Below are positions 46,400 through 54,936 of a DNA stretch of 64,000 nucleotides, piece after piece. This DNA is from Pleurocapsa sp. FMAR1 (GTDB lineage Bacteria; Cyanobacteriota; Cyanobacteriia; Cyanobacteriales; Xenococcaceae): NCBI RefSeq assembly GCF_963665995.1, contig NZ_OY762512.1:1860001-1924000 (forward strand), in the 5' to 3' direction. Position numbers and translations under genes: made by a program. Positions within the stretch are counted from its first letter, which is position 1. Each line of letters opens with the position of its first letter. The notes below the pieces were generated by a model. That model was not told the origin of the DNA and did not search any database. It worked only from the letters and a program-made list of their open reading frames with translations.

Positions 46400-46511
46400 T
46401 TAAGAATAATAATTTCTCAACAGCGTGGTTGGATAAGAGTTGCGAAACACCAGCATCCCCCACACTCGAAACATTGCTTTATTTTAATTTTATTTCCCGA
46501 ATACAATCAAT

Positions 46512-48737
46512 ATGAACGTAAATCGCCGTCATTTTCTGCTTTTTTTTAGTGCTGCTGCTGGGTCGCTTGCTACAGGTTCATGGTCTGGGAAAAAGATTAT
46601 GCCTAATAGTTCCTCAGTTATGGCTGAAACTACTACTAAATTTGGAACAACGACAACGAGTTTTAACTTTCAACCCGTCAAAGTTCCTCTTCCTTTAAAC
46701 ACAGATATATTTCCTATTGCTCAACAGCTAGAGACTTATCAAAGCTATGAAGTTGCAGATGATTTGGTTTTACCTGAAGGCTTTACTTATGATTTGATTG
46801 CTGCTTGGGGCGATCGCGTGGGAGATTCTCGTTTTGGCTACAACAATGATTATCTGTCTTTAATTGAGACTGCACCCAATGAGGGCTATTTGGCAGTTAA
46901 TTTTGAATATATTAGCGGGGGAACATGGATGCAAACCTATCCTATGGTAATTGGCAAACAGCTTCCTTTTGCTGAATTAATCGCCGTGGCTCAAGCTAAT
47001 GAAGGAGAAATAGACGCTTTTAGTCTTGAAGATAATGATTTAAAAGCAAAAATACAGGAGGTTTCTAGAGAAGGTTTAATCGATCAGGGATTGGGAGTTA
47101 TTTCTGTCAAACGTAATGCTGAGGGTAAGTGGGAGAGAACTTATTCTCAGGCAGATCGGCGCGTCACGGGTATTTCTGGCTTAGATAATCCCAACCAGGC
47201 TTTAAAAGCTACGGGGGCTGCGGTGGCGATATTTACTAAAGAAAATAAACTCGGTTATGAAGATAACTTAGGCGATCGCATTATTGGCACGTTTCAAAAT
47301 TGTGCAGGGGGAACAACTCCCTGGGGTACAGTCTTAAGCGCGGAAGAAAACTTTCAAGATCAAGTACCAGAGCCAGTTATGGCAGATGGTTCATCTTTAA
47401 ACCCAAGTGAAAAGCCATTTTTAATTACTGATGAAGATTTAGACGGTAGAGCTAATGTATTTGGTTTGGCGGGGAATAAATACGGCTGGATGGTAGAAAT
47501 AGATCCTGCTAATCCTAATGATTACGGCACAAAACACACTTGGCTAGGACGTTATCATCATGAAGCTTTTGGGATACGCGCTGTGGCAGACAAAAACTTA
47601 GCGGTGTATTCAGGATGCGATCGCCGTGGGGGACATTTGTATAAATTTATTAGCCAGGAGAAAATCCAAGATCCCCAGGACAAAGCAAACTCTCGCCTTT
47701 TTGAAGCAGGAATGCTCTATGGGGCAAAATTCTCTCCCAATGGAGTAGGCGAATGGATTCCCCTCAATTCTGATACTAAAATTAGTCCTGTATCCCCTAA
47801 TCAGGTTGTCGGCGGATTGGTTATCTTGCCCAATAGCGATCGCACTGCGGGGGGAGTGATGGAGGTATCCTCAGAAGAACAATTGCAGCCCTTATCTAGA
47901 TTTAAAACTTTGGGAGACTTGTATCAGGGTAATAGTCCTGAAGAAACTCAGGGAGCAATTTTGATTGATGCTCACTTTGCAGCCTCAGCAGCGGGAATTA
48001 CCTGCACTGCTCGCCCTGAAGACACCGAAATTGACGATAACGGCACTTTATTTATTGCTTTTACTTCTGGTGCTGCTGGTGATGATGGAGGTCCCGATCG
48101 GGCAATTTTTGTTGGCCCAGATGGAGAAACTGATTACGAGTATGGCTGGATCATGAAGCTGCAAGAAAACGATAGCGATCCTGCTGCTCTGGGCTTTACC
48201 TGGAGTATGCTGGCAACTGGAGGAGAAGTTGCCAACGGAGGTGCTGGCTTTGCTAATCCTGATAACTTGACCTTAGATAAAAAAGGCAACCTTTGGGTTG
48301 TGACTGATATGTCTACCAGTGTTCAGAATGAAGCAATTCCCACGCGAGTAAAAGAGGGAGCAAAATTGACGGGTAAAGACCTCACGGGAGCATTTGGTAA
48401 TAACTCCATGTGGTATATTCCTTTGTCAGGAGAAAATGCAGGAAAGTCTTATCCTTTTGCGATCGGTCCTATGGAGTGCGAATGTACTGGTATAACTTTT
48501 AATAACAATAACAGCAGTTTATTTCTTTCGATCCAGCATCCCGGGGAAAATAACGGTATGCGTCAAGACATGGCAGCAGAAGCCAGAGATTTTGAACTAT
48601 TGGCAACAGACGGAACAGCTTTTAAACAACAACGCCAAGTACCCCTTGGTTCAAATTGGCCCAGCGGCAAAGCCAATCAACCACCATTACCTGGAGTTGT
48701 AGCAATTCGTCGGCTAAATGGCAGTGAGATAGTTTAG
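46512..48737 (+). CDS. phoX: PhoX-type alkaline phosphatase
   Basis: PhoX is a calcium-dependent phosphatase exported by the Tat system that frees phosphate from organic esters outside the cell. The 741-residue product starts with a twin-arginine signal (MNVNRRHFLLFFSAAAGSLA). Conserved parts follow: GFTYDLIAAWGDRVGDSRFG, FGYNNDYLSL, NCAGGTTPWGTVLSAEENF, and ECECTGITF with later HPGENNG. This is the DUF839/PhoX family and is not related to PhoA. Pho-regulon control is usual; a weak Pho-box-like repeat lies upstream. The gene stands alone. Confidence 0.88.
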   Translation: MNVNRRHFLLFFSAAAGSLATGSWSGKKIMPNSSSVMAETTTKFGTTTTSFNFQPVKVPLPLNTDIFPIAQQLETYQSYEVADDLVLPEGFTYDLIAAWGDRVGDSRFGYNNDYLSLIETAPNEGYLAVNFEYISGGTWMQTYPMVIGKQLPFAELIAVAQANEGEIDAFSLEDNDLKAKIQEVSREGLIDQGLGVISVKRNAEGKWERTYSQADRRVTGISGLDNPNQALKATGAAVAIFTKENKLGYEDNLGDRIIGTFQNCAGGTTPWGTVLSAEENFQDQVPEPVMADGSSLNPSEKPFLITDEDLDGRANVFGLAGNKYGWMVEIDPANPNDYGTKHTWLGRYHHEAFGIRAVADKNLAVYSGCDRRGGHLYKFISQEKIQDPQDKANSRLFEAGMLYGAKFSPNGVGEWIPLNSDTKISPVSPNQVVGGLVILPNSDRTAGGVMEVSSEEQLQPLSRFKTLGDLYQGNSPEETQGAILIDAHFAASAAGITCTARPEDTEIDDNGTLFIAFTSGAAGDDGGPDRAIFVGPDGETDYEYGWIMKLQENDSDPAALGFTWSMLATGGEVANGGAGFANPDNLTLDKKGNLWVVTDMSTSVQNEAIPTRVKEGAKLTGKDLTGAFGNNSMWYIPLSGENAGKSYPFAIGPMECECTGITFNNNNSSLFLSIQHPGENNGMRQDMAAEARDFELLATDGTAFKQQRQVPLGSNWPSGKANQPPLPGVVAIRRLNGSEIV

Positions 48738-48819
48738 GACTTACGCCGTGCAGTAGATTTTGTCCTCTGTCTCCCATAACCATAACTTTAGAAAGAAGTA
48801 GGATAGGCCCTTCGGGTTC

Positions 48820-48861
48820 GGCAGTTTGCTTATGTCGGTGAAACCGCCCACCGCAACTGCC
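48820..48861. repeat. Nested hairpin downstream of phoX
   Basis: GGCAGTT (48820-48826) pairs with AACTGCC (48855-48861), and CGGTG (48836-48840) pairs with CACCG (48849-48853) inside it. It is GC-rich in an AT-rich gap and is followed by no clear T-run, so it resembles the other palindromic inserts more than a terminator. Confidence 0.5.
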
Positions 48862-48930
48862 TCTCCGTTCGCCCGTAAGAGAGTAGAAAGCAGGAAGTAG
48901 GGAGTAGGGGAAGCATTACTAGATTCCTAG

Positions 48931-49770
48931 TTAATAATGCAAAGGAATTGTTAACAAAGGTAAAAATAGTAAACATAGCCAACTCCAGTACTGCCACTGA
49001 ACTGAATCAACTGGCTCAGTTTCCTCTAGCAAAGAATTTATTCTTTCATTAAGGCGATCGCCTACTATATCGTCATTGAAATTGGCACACAAAATAGGAG
49101 AAGATTCTAAAGGTGTTTTAGCTACGATTAACAGAGATTCTGCCAACAGCAAAAAGTCAACTTCTTGAGCAGCTTGACGATCTGCTCTTAGTTCTCTAAG
49201 CAACATTAGTTCTTGCCATAAAGTTTCTGTATTAGGTAGCCAGCAGCTAAAAGATCGCAACCAGCCAAGCCAAAAAAACCAAAAGGTATCGCGGTAATAT
49301 ACATGAGCCTGCTCGTGGGCTAAAACCGCCTTTAAATGCTCTTGGTCTAAAGTAGCCAGCAAACCACGACTAACCACTAATTCAGACCGCCAAAAGCCAA
49401 TCTGCGCGCTATAGGGTAAATCAAGCTCAATAATTCTGGCGGTATTCCCTTCTATTGATTGCTGCTCATAGTTAGTTAGTTGATCTATAGCTTGATTACC
49501 TTGATAAGCTAATTTGCCCAAGCACCCTAAAGCAAAGATGAGTAAAGAAGCTGATACAGCACATCCCCATGAGCCAACCTGTATGCCAAGCATTGCTCCA
49601 TGACAACCCATATATAATACTGCGATCGCTGTACTTAATAGCAATAGTGCAGGAAATACCAAGACAAACAAAGCTTGATGCCAGCGTTTAGCCCATGTTC
49701 CTGTTCCAATTGAACTACAGCGCACAATCCAGGCTAGGGAAATAATAATTAATAGGGCGAACAGGTGCAT
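48931..49770 (-). CDS. M56 family membrane metallopeptidase (BlaR1-like)
   Basis: The 279-residue protein has about four helices and a zinc-protease motif AHEQAHVYYRD (His152, Glu153, His156), with a later acidic ligand region (ELRADRQAAQEV). It matches the protease part of BlaR1/MecR1 but lacks the external penicillin-binding sensor. It shares a base with the BlaI-like repressor gene (49770), so the two are co-translated. The likely role is to sense an envelope signal and cut the repressor. The signal is unknown. Confidence 0.88.
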   Translation of the reverse strand: MHLFALLIIISLAWIVRCSSIGTGTWAKRWHQALFVLVFPALLLLSTAIAVLYMGCHGAMLGIQVGSWGCAVSASLLIFALGCLGKLAYQGNQAIDQLTNYEQQSIEGNTARIIELDLPYSAQIGFWRSELVVSRGLLATLDQEHLKAVLAHEQAHVYYRDTFWFFWLGWLRSFSCWLPNTETLWQELMLLRELRADRQAAQEVDFLLLAESLLIVAKTPLESSPILCANFNDDIVGDRLNERINSLLEETEPVDSVQWQYWSWLCLLFLPLLTIPLHY

Positions 49771-50192
49771 TATGTTTGTTCCTCTCTTTGACTGCGAATG
49801 GTTTGAAGGCGCTCTGCGATCGCTTCTAGCTGCTCTAAGCTGGCAGTATCTAAACTGTCAGCAAAAGAAGCCACTACGTCGGGGTTACTTATAGCGAGAA
49901 AATGATTTAGCTTTTCATAAGATTGGATTGCCTGTGCCTGTTCATAAGAAACTAAAGCTTGCCAGGAAAAAGCACGTCCTTTTTTACTGCATTTGAGCCA
50001 ACCTTTTTGAGTCAAGCGTCTAAGTACTGTAGTCACCGAAGTGTAAGCCAGTTCGCGATCGGGATCTTGCAAAATGAAGTCATGTACGTTTTTGACCGTA
50101 ACTATCTTTAATTTCCAGACTATCCCTAGGATTTCGGCTTCAAGGGGTCCAAGAGATAGCTTTTTTGGTCTGTGATGCGGTAAAAAAGCCAT
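49770..50192 (-). CDS. BlaI/MecI/CopY-type transcriptional repressor
   Basis: The 140-residue protein has the winged helix of the BlaI family (LSLGPLEAEILGIVWKLKIV, then SVTTVLRRLTQKGWLKCSK). The C-terminal part would dimerise and be cleaved by the partner peptidase. It overlaps the M56 gene by one base, a standard BlaI-BlaR1-type pair. No beta-lactamase gene lies nearby, so the targets are unknown. Autoregulation is probable. Confidence 0.9.
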   Translation of the reverse strand: MAFLPHHRPKKLSLGPLEAEILGIVWKLKIVTVKNVHDFILQDPDRELAYTSVTTVLRRLTQKGWLKCSKKGRAFSWQALVSYEQAQAIQSYEKLNHFLAISNPDVVASFADSLDTASLEQLEAIAERLQTIRSQREEQT

Positions 50193-50610
50193 TAATCAAA
50201 TTGATTCAGAAATATTATACAAATTTAACTCGTTAACTAACTTTATATTCAGATATATAAGTTTAAATTAACAAAAATTCTTAAAACCTAGATTAATTCA
50301 TGGGTTGGCAGTATTTGAGATTTTTAGCCATTATCTAAAAAGTATAGAATAGAAATCTCCTTGATTAACAGTAGCAAAATAAACTACCAATTAACGGCAT
50401 CAACAAACTGTTATTTGAATCTTAAAAAAAGCTGAAGCAAGAAAAGATTTGGTCATTGTCTAACTCTTTACTCTTTAAGCTTAAACTTAGAAAAATAGAC
50501 AAACAACTTGATGTTTTATCGAATACGGGCATTAAGTTTACCAATTTTTTACAAATTCATTTTATTAACCCAAATATATTTTTAAATCTTTTAAAAAGTC
50601 CTATTCCGCC
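50193..50610. other. AT-rich divergent promoter region, 418 bp
   Basis: I see no gene. The region is strongly AT-rich and separates the BlaI/M56 pair from the secreted-protein gene at 50611. It should hold both promoters, but I found no clear operator, hairpin or repeat. Confidence 0.45.
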
Positions 50611-51480
50611 ATGATTAATTGGTACAAACAAATATATCTATTCGTAATATTAATTGGTTCTTTTTTCTGGGGACATAGTTCGCTTTTGGCAACATCTAAA
50701 ACCAGAGTTGTTTCTAATTCTTCCAATATTTATTTTACTAAAAACAATCAGGAGATAAATATTCCTGTAGCGCAAAAGGCTGAAGCTTGCGCGTCAATAG
50801 ATTCTAAATACAGAGAGGTATACAGTTTTGAAACCGAAGATTATTACATTAACATTTGTCAATTAGAAGGCAGCTTTTATTATCACCGTCAATCAAAGTC
50901 AAACCAAGACGAAACTATTTTAGCTCCTGCCCAAGCTGTTTTTAGTGGAGATATTTTTCAAGCCAACTATGGCAAAATGGTTTACTTTGTCGGCAAAGAC
51001 GGCGATCGCTATTATTCTACCGTGATGCAAAATAACAGTGAAATAGTTTTTGAGCCAGAAGTTGAGCCACCTGTATCAGTAAGTATTGTTAAACCTACTG
51101 TGTCTAATGTTGGCATTATCAACAATTTAGAACAAGATAGAAAGGCAAATTTGGAATTAAATAATCAAGGTATTACAGAGAAATCATTAATCTGTACCAG
51201 AAGTTTTGATTTTAATCGCGATCTTGATGGCTGGCAAAAGCTAATTGGTCAGAGATTACTCCATCCGTTGAGGGCAAAACCAGCTTTGAGCGTTGGTCAA
51301 TCAGCCGATACTGCCAATCAATATACTATTAACAATGGTTATAACTTTGTTTATAATGGCGATGTTTCCAAACAAGCTTTAATTGAAACCAAAGAAGGGA
51401 CGGTTGTTAATCTTAACATTGCTACTATGAGCCAAACCATTAAAAGAGCTTGTGTGCAACCAGTTGTAGAAAGACGGTAA
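50611..51480 (+). CDS. Secreted hypothetical protein
   Basis: The 289-residue protein starts with a signal-like helix (YKQIYLFVILIGSFFWGHSS). The rest is soluble, with two cysteine-bearing parts (AEACASIDSKYREVYSFETE and ICTRSFDFNRDLDGW). The middle contains FSGDIFQANYGKMVYFVGKD, a beta-rich pattern. I do not recognise a family. It is convergent with the anti-sigma gene, only three bases apart. Function is unknown. Confidence 0.6.
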   Translation: MINWYKQIYLFVILIGSFFWGHSSLLATSKTRVVSNSSNIYFTKNNQEINIPVAQKAEACASIDSKYREVYSFETEDYYINICQLEGSFYYHRQSKSNQDETILAPAQAVFSGDIFQANYGKMVYFVGKDGDRYYSTVMQNNSEIVFEPEVEPPVSVSIVKPTVSNVGIINNLEQDRKANLELNNQGITEKSLICTRSFDFNRDLDGWQKLIGQRLLHPLRAKPALSVGQSADTANQYTINNGYNFVYNGDVSKQALIETKEGTVVNLNIATMSQTIKRACVQPVVERR

Positions 51481-51483
51481 ACT

Positions 51484-52005
51484 CTAATATCGAGTCGAGT
51501 TAGTTTTTAAAGAATAGCCAGTAGCAGACTTAGGAATATTGATTGCAGGTTTATTGACCGCCACTGCTAACATAACTGCTGAAGAATTAACCGCAGCAGG
51601 AGCATCTAATTTTGCCATTTTAAAAGCTGGGCTGATTCCTGGAATTATGCCTGAAATAATAGCAAATAAAGAAGCTGCGATCGCTCCCCCACCCCAAACT
51701 AATTTGCGTCTACGACGACGATGATCTACCAGTCGAAAAACTCCTTTGGTAATTTCATCTACAGACTTTTCGCAGGGTGGAGCAATAGATTGCTGCATCT
51801 GACTCTGCAAAGTCAGTAACTGAGTATAAACCTGCTTGACTTGAGGATCTCGGTCGAGCAAAGCCTGTACCTGATTCTTTTGGGGAGTAGATAGCTCTCC
51901 ATCAACATAAGCACTAAGCAATTCAAAATAATCTAGGGCTGAGTCTTCTGTTTTGGAGTCTATTTGCTTAATGTCTGACTCAAAACCTTCAAAATTAGAT
52001 GTCAT
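51484..52005 (-). CDS. Anti-sigma factor, membrane-anchored
   Basis: The 173-residue protein starts with an RseA/RsgG-like cytoplasmic region (ELLSAYVDGELSTPQKNQ, then LLDRDPQVKQVYTQLLTLQ), has one membrane helix (about residues 103-123, LVWGGGAIAASLFAIISGII), and a short outer tail. It would hold the sigma factor encoded 119 bp upstream on the same strand until a stress signal frees it. Its place behind a SigG-type gene agrees with cyanobacterial practice. Confidence 0.8.
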   Translation of the reverse strand: MTSNFEGFESDIKQIDSKTEDSALDYFELLSAYVDGELSTPQKNQVQALLDRDPQVKQVYTQLLTLQSQMQQSIAPPCEKSVDEITKGVFRLVDHRRRRRKLVWGGGAIAASLFAIISGIIPGISPAFKMAKLDAPAAVNSSAVMLAVAVNKPAINIPKSATGYSLKTNSTRY

Positions 52006-52124
52006 TTTAGCATTACCAATACAATATTTTTAGGAATTAAAGTGATGAACAATCTAGGTGCTAAAGAGCCAGCCAAATCAATCTCTCCTAAATATTAATT
52101 ATTAAAGCTGGTCTACATATCAAT

Positions 52125-52784
52125 TTACTCTTCATCTAGATAGTTTTGCAACACTGACTGAAGTTTAAGTCTGGCTCTGGCGATCCTAGATTTCACCGTG
52201 CCTAGAGACACTCCTGTAATTTCAGCAATTTCTTCATAAGCTAGTCCTTCTATTTCTCGCAGGACAATAGTAGTGCGAAAAGTTTCAGGAAGGGCAGCGA
52301 TCGCTGTTTGCAAATGCTCATAGAACTCTCTAGTAGCCAAATCATCACTAGGACTGGGAGCATCATCAGGCAATTCCCAACTCATTTCGCCGTCTTCGAC
52401 ATAATGGGGAGCATCCAAGGAAAGAGGCTGGCTAACGCGCTTGCGCTTGCGTAGTTCGTCATAAAAAAGGTTAGTAGCAATACGACTAAGCCAACCACGA
52501 AACTTGGCTGGATCTTGAAGCCGATGAACATTGCGATAGACTCTAATCCACACCTCTTGAGCCATATCTGCTCGTTCCTGCCAATCTGGAGCTAAGTGAT
52601 AGAAAAGACGGTTTAAATGAGATTGATATCTGTGCAACAATTCAGCAAATGCAGCTTTGTCGGGCTGTGCATTTGCTTGACAGTAAACAATCAGGTCGTA
52701 ATTAGAGAGTTTTTCAGGAGACACTAAGCATTTCGTTTTACTCACCTCAGTTTCAGACCAAGATACAGGAAGAGATAAACTCAT
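52125..52784 (-). CDS. sigG: ECF-type RNA polymerase sigma factor (SigG-like)
   Basis: The 219-residue protein has sigma region 2 (AFAELLHRYQSHLNRLFYHL, then RADMAQEVWIRVYRNVHRL and FRGWLSRIATNLFYDELRK) and region 4 (ALPETFRTTIVLREIEGLAY and GVSLGTVKSRIARARLKL). It lacks regions 1.1 and 3, so it is an extracytoplasmic-function type. The length and the link to an anti-sigma gene downstream fit cyanobacterial SigG, which controls envelope stress responses. The start ATG at 52784 is followed by a short non-conserved leader. Confidence 0.85.
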   Translation of the reverse strand: MSLSLPVSWSETEVSKTKCLVSPEKLSNYDLIVYCQANAQPDKAAFAELLHRYQSHLNRLFYHLAPDWQERADMAQEVWIRVYRNVHRLQDPAKFRGWLSRIATNLFYDELRKRKRVSQPLSLDAPHYVEDGEMSWELPDDAPSPSDDLATREFYEHLQTAIAALPETFRTTIVLREIEGLAYEEIAEITGVSLGTVKSRIARARLKLQSVLQNYLDEE

Positions 52785-52952
52785 GAACTTAATTAACCTC
52801 AGTATAGAGTTTTAGTATATCTTTCTCAAAGACTGAAAATAAATCACAAAAGTTCCAAGACAATTTTTGACTGAGCTTTTTCTTTGTTTCTTTCCCACAA
52901 CAATAATTTCAGACGAAGCTTATTCTAATGTTTTTTCACCTAATTAACCAAT

Positions 52953-53501
52953 TTAAAAAAAATTACTGTCTTTTTCGTAGCCAGGGGCATAATCTTTTAA
53001 TAAACTGCTGAGTTGATTTGCCATATTAGAATTGTTTTTAGGATTAATAGCCTGCCTTTCTGGAAAAAATTCTGGTCGGTCTAAATAGCGATTAATCGCT
53101 TCTTTTACCTGCTCTTGAATTAATGTTTGCAATTCTTGTCTTGCTCGTTGACGTTGGTAATTTGCTCCTTCTTCAGTGGTTGCATATAGAGGTGGTAAAC
53201 GGTTTAGAGCATAGGCAGCAATATCTCCTACATCTAAAGAAGTATCGCTAGTTTGTTCAATCTCAGCAACGCAAGTAATCGCATCGCTCAAGACCAATTC
53301 CTCCATTACGTTGATAAACTGTTTGCGAGGGACTGCTACCACTTCTCCCGTCAGCAGCGCGCCCATAAGCTGATCTAAAGCTAAATACTCTTCTACAGAT
53401 AGTTCCGCTGCCGTGCCACAAATTCTACCTACTTCAGCTTCCATACTGGGAGTAAGATAGCCGTCTTGCATTGCTTGTTCGACAATTGAATTGATTCCCA
53501 T
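52953..53501 (-). CDS. ComFB-like protein
   Basis: The 182-residue protein contains the late-competence ComFB pattern NVMEELVLSDAITCVAEIEQ, then DVGDIAAYALNRLPPLYATT. In cyanobacteria some ComFB-domain proteins bind cyclic-di-GMP and affect cell size or motility. The zinc-binding cysteines of the Bacillus protein are not all visible here. N- and C-terminal extensions (MGINSIVEQAMQDGYLTPSM) flank the domain. It stands alone; its link to the comEC gene at 10567 is not by operon. Confidence 0.78.
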   Translation of the reverse strand: MGINSIVEQAMQDGYLTPSMEAEVGRICGTAAELSVEEYLALDQLMGALLTGEVVAVPRKQFINVMEELVLSDAITCVAEIEQTSDTSLDVGDIAAYALNRLPPLYATTEEGANYQRQRARQELQTLIQEQVKEAINRYLDRPEFFPERQAINPKNNSNMANQLSSLLKDYAPGYEKDSNFF

Positions 53502-53623
53502 AATTAAGTAAATGATGATAAATAAAGGTAAATTAAGCCAATCTCCCGCACTATTTTAGTATTTATAGCTAGAAATCGAAAAGGTATTTAGCTTAAAATA
53601 CGCGGTTTTGCCAAATGTATAGT

Positions 53624-54541
53624 TCATTCAATGACACCAAACCGCCAAGGTACAGGGTCTACTGCCACCCCGTCAACATATAAACCCCAATGCAGATGAG
53701 GTCCAGTAGAAGCTCCAGTTGAGCCAATCGTGCCAATTTGCTGACCAGCTTTGACCATTTCTCCTTCTGCCACATTAATGTCTTGTAAGTGCATAAAGAC
53801 GCTTAGCACTCCTTGTCCGTGATCGATGCCGACAATATTGCCATGAACGTGAAAACCGTCCTTTTCTCTGCCTACTAGTCTGATTTTTCCTGCTGCGGGG
53901 GCAACCACAGGAGAGCCATAGCCACCAGCGTAGTCTACTCCTTTATGATAGTAATCATTAGCAAATACGCCATTATAATAACGACGGACACCAAATCCAC
54001 TGGAAATCCTCCCAGCGTTGGGACGTTTAAACGATCCCTGCCAATATTTCTGCGGAGTAACTAATTTTTTAAACGCCGTTACCCTGTCTAGTTCTAGTTG
54101 AGTTGCTGGACGACCCGCTTCACCACTAAGGGTAATACGCTGTAAGGGAAAAACGCGGCTTTTTAGCCAGACTCCAAGATTGCTGATTTGATTATTTTCT
54201 TTGACCTGAAGAGTCATTTTGCCTGGAGAATTTAAAGGAGAAGTAGGGATCAAAGCACGATATTTGCCTTGAACAGGAAATACAGGATAATCTTGTCGAT
54301 CTACGCTAATACTTGGAGGAGTACCAGGAACATCAGGAGTTACCAGAACTGAAATAGTGTCTCCCTGCTGGGGTGTTTTAGGAGATACCTGGACTTCTAA
54401 AGCTTTTGCAGGTAGAGGAATTACCAAGCATAAAACTGTGGTGATGAGTGATAGATTTGGTCGAAAGCGATAAGCCTGACGGCATGACTTTGTTACGCGC
54501 ATATTACTGGAGATACTGTTTACCTGTAAATAGTATCTCAC
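53624..54541 (-). CDS. M23 family metallopeptidase (LytM-type)
   Basis: M23 enzymes cut peptidoglycan cross-links in the envelope. The 305-residue product has a signal-like helix (SLITTVLCLVIPLPAKA, residues 31-47), a beta-rich domain (50-135), and the LytM domain with metal ligands His199 and Asp203 (YYHKGVDYAGG) and His282 and His284 (GPHLHWGLYVDG). The start may be Met14 (54502), which gives a more usual signal peptide. All ligands are present, so it should be active. Confidence 0.9.
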   Translation of the reverse strand: MRYYLQVNSISSNMRVTKSCRQAYRFRPNLSLITTVLCLVIPLPAKALEVQVSPKTPQQGDTISVLVTPDVPGTPPSISVDRQDYPVFPVQGKYRALIPTSPLNSPGKMTLQVKENNQISNLGVWLKSRVFPLQRITLSGEAGRPATQLELDRVTAFKKLVTPQKYWQGSFKRPNAGRISSGFGVRRYYNGVFANDYYHKGVDYAGGYGSPVVAPAAGKIRLVGREKDGFHVHGNIVGIDHGQGVLSVFMHLQDINVAEGEMVKAGQQIGTIGSTGASTGPHLHWGLYVDGVAVDPVPWRFGVIE

Positions 54542-54936
54542 AGTGTATTCTAGCTTTTAATCAACCACCACTCTAAAGTGTCTAGCAATACAAAACTGAG
54601 AATCCTAACTGCCCGAGCTTTAAAATCAGTGGGCAAATTCCCGAAATTGGATAGTAATATTCAATCAGATAATTTTTGCCCACCCTACAGAACTTAATTA
54701 TTGCAAATTATGATGATGGACTGCCGAAAGGTTACTAGGGTTTTGTAGGATATTAATATTGAACAAATTATTTAACCAATTTTAATAGTTCAAAAGATCT
54801 ACTTCAATGGGTATTTAAATATTGAGTTTAGAAAATAGATACTTCAACCAACGGCGTTAGTTGAATTCTGCTTTGAAGACAAGCCGAGATAACCAAATAT
54901 CTGGGCTGGGATAATTCTTTTAAAAAAACTTTATAG
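54542..54936. other. Intergenic stretch of 395 bp with one inverted repeat
   Basis: GTGGGCAAATT at 54629-54639 and AATTTTTGCCCAC at 54671-54683 form near-matching arms around about 31 bases; a related CCCACCCTAC stretch occurs at 21153. It may be a small dispersed palindrome. I see no gene in this stretch. It should hold the promoters of the M23 and kinase genes. Confidence 0.45.
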
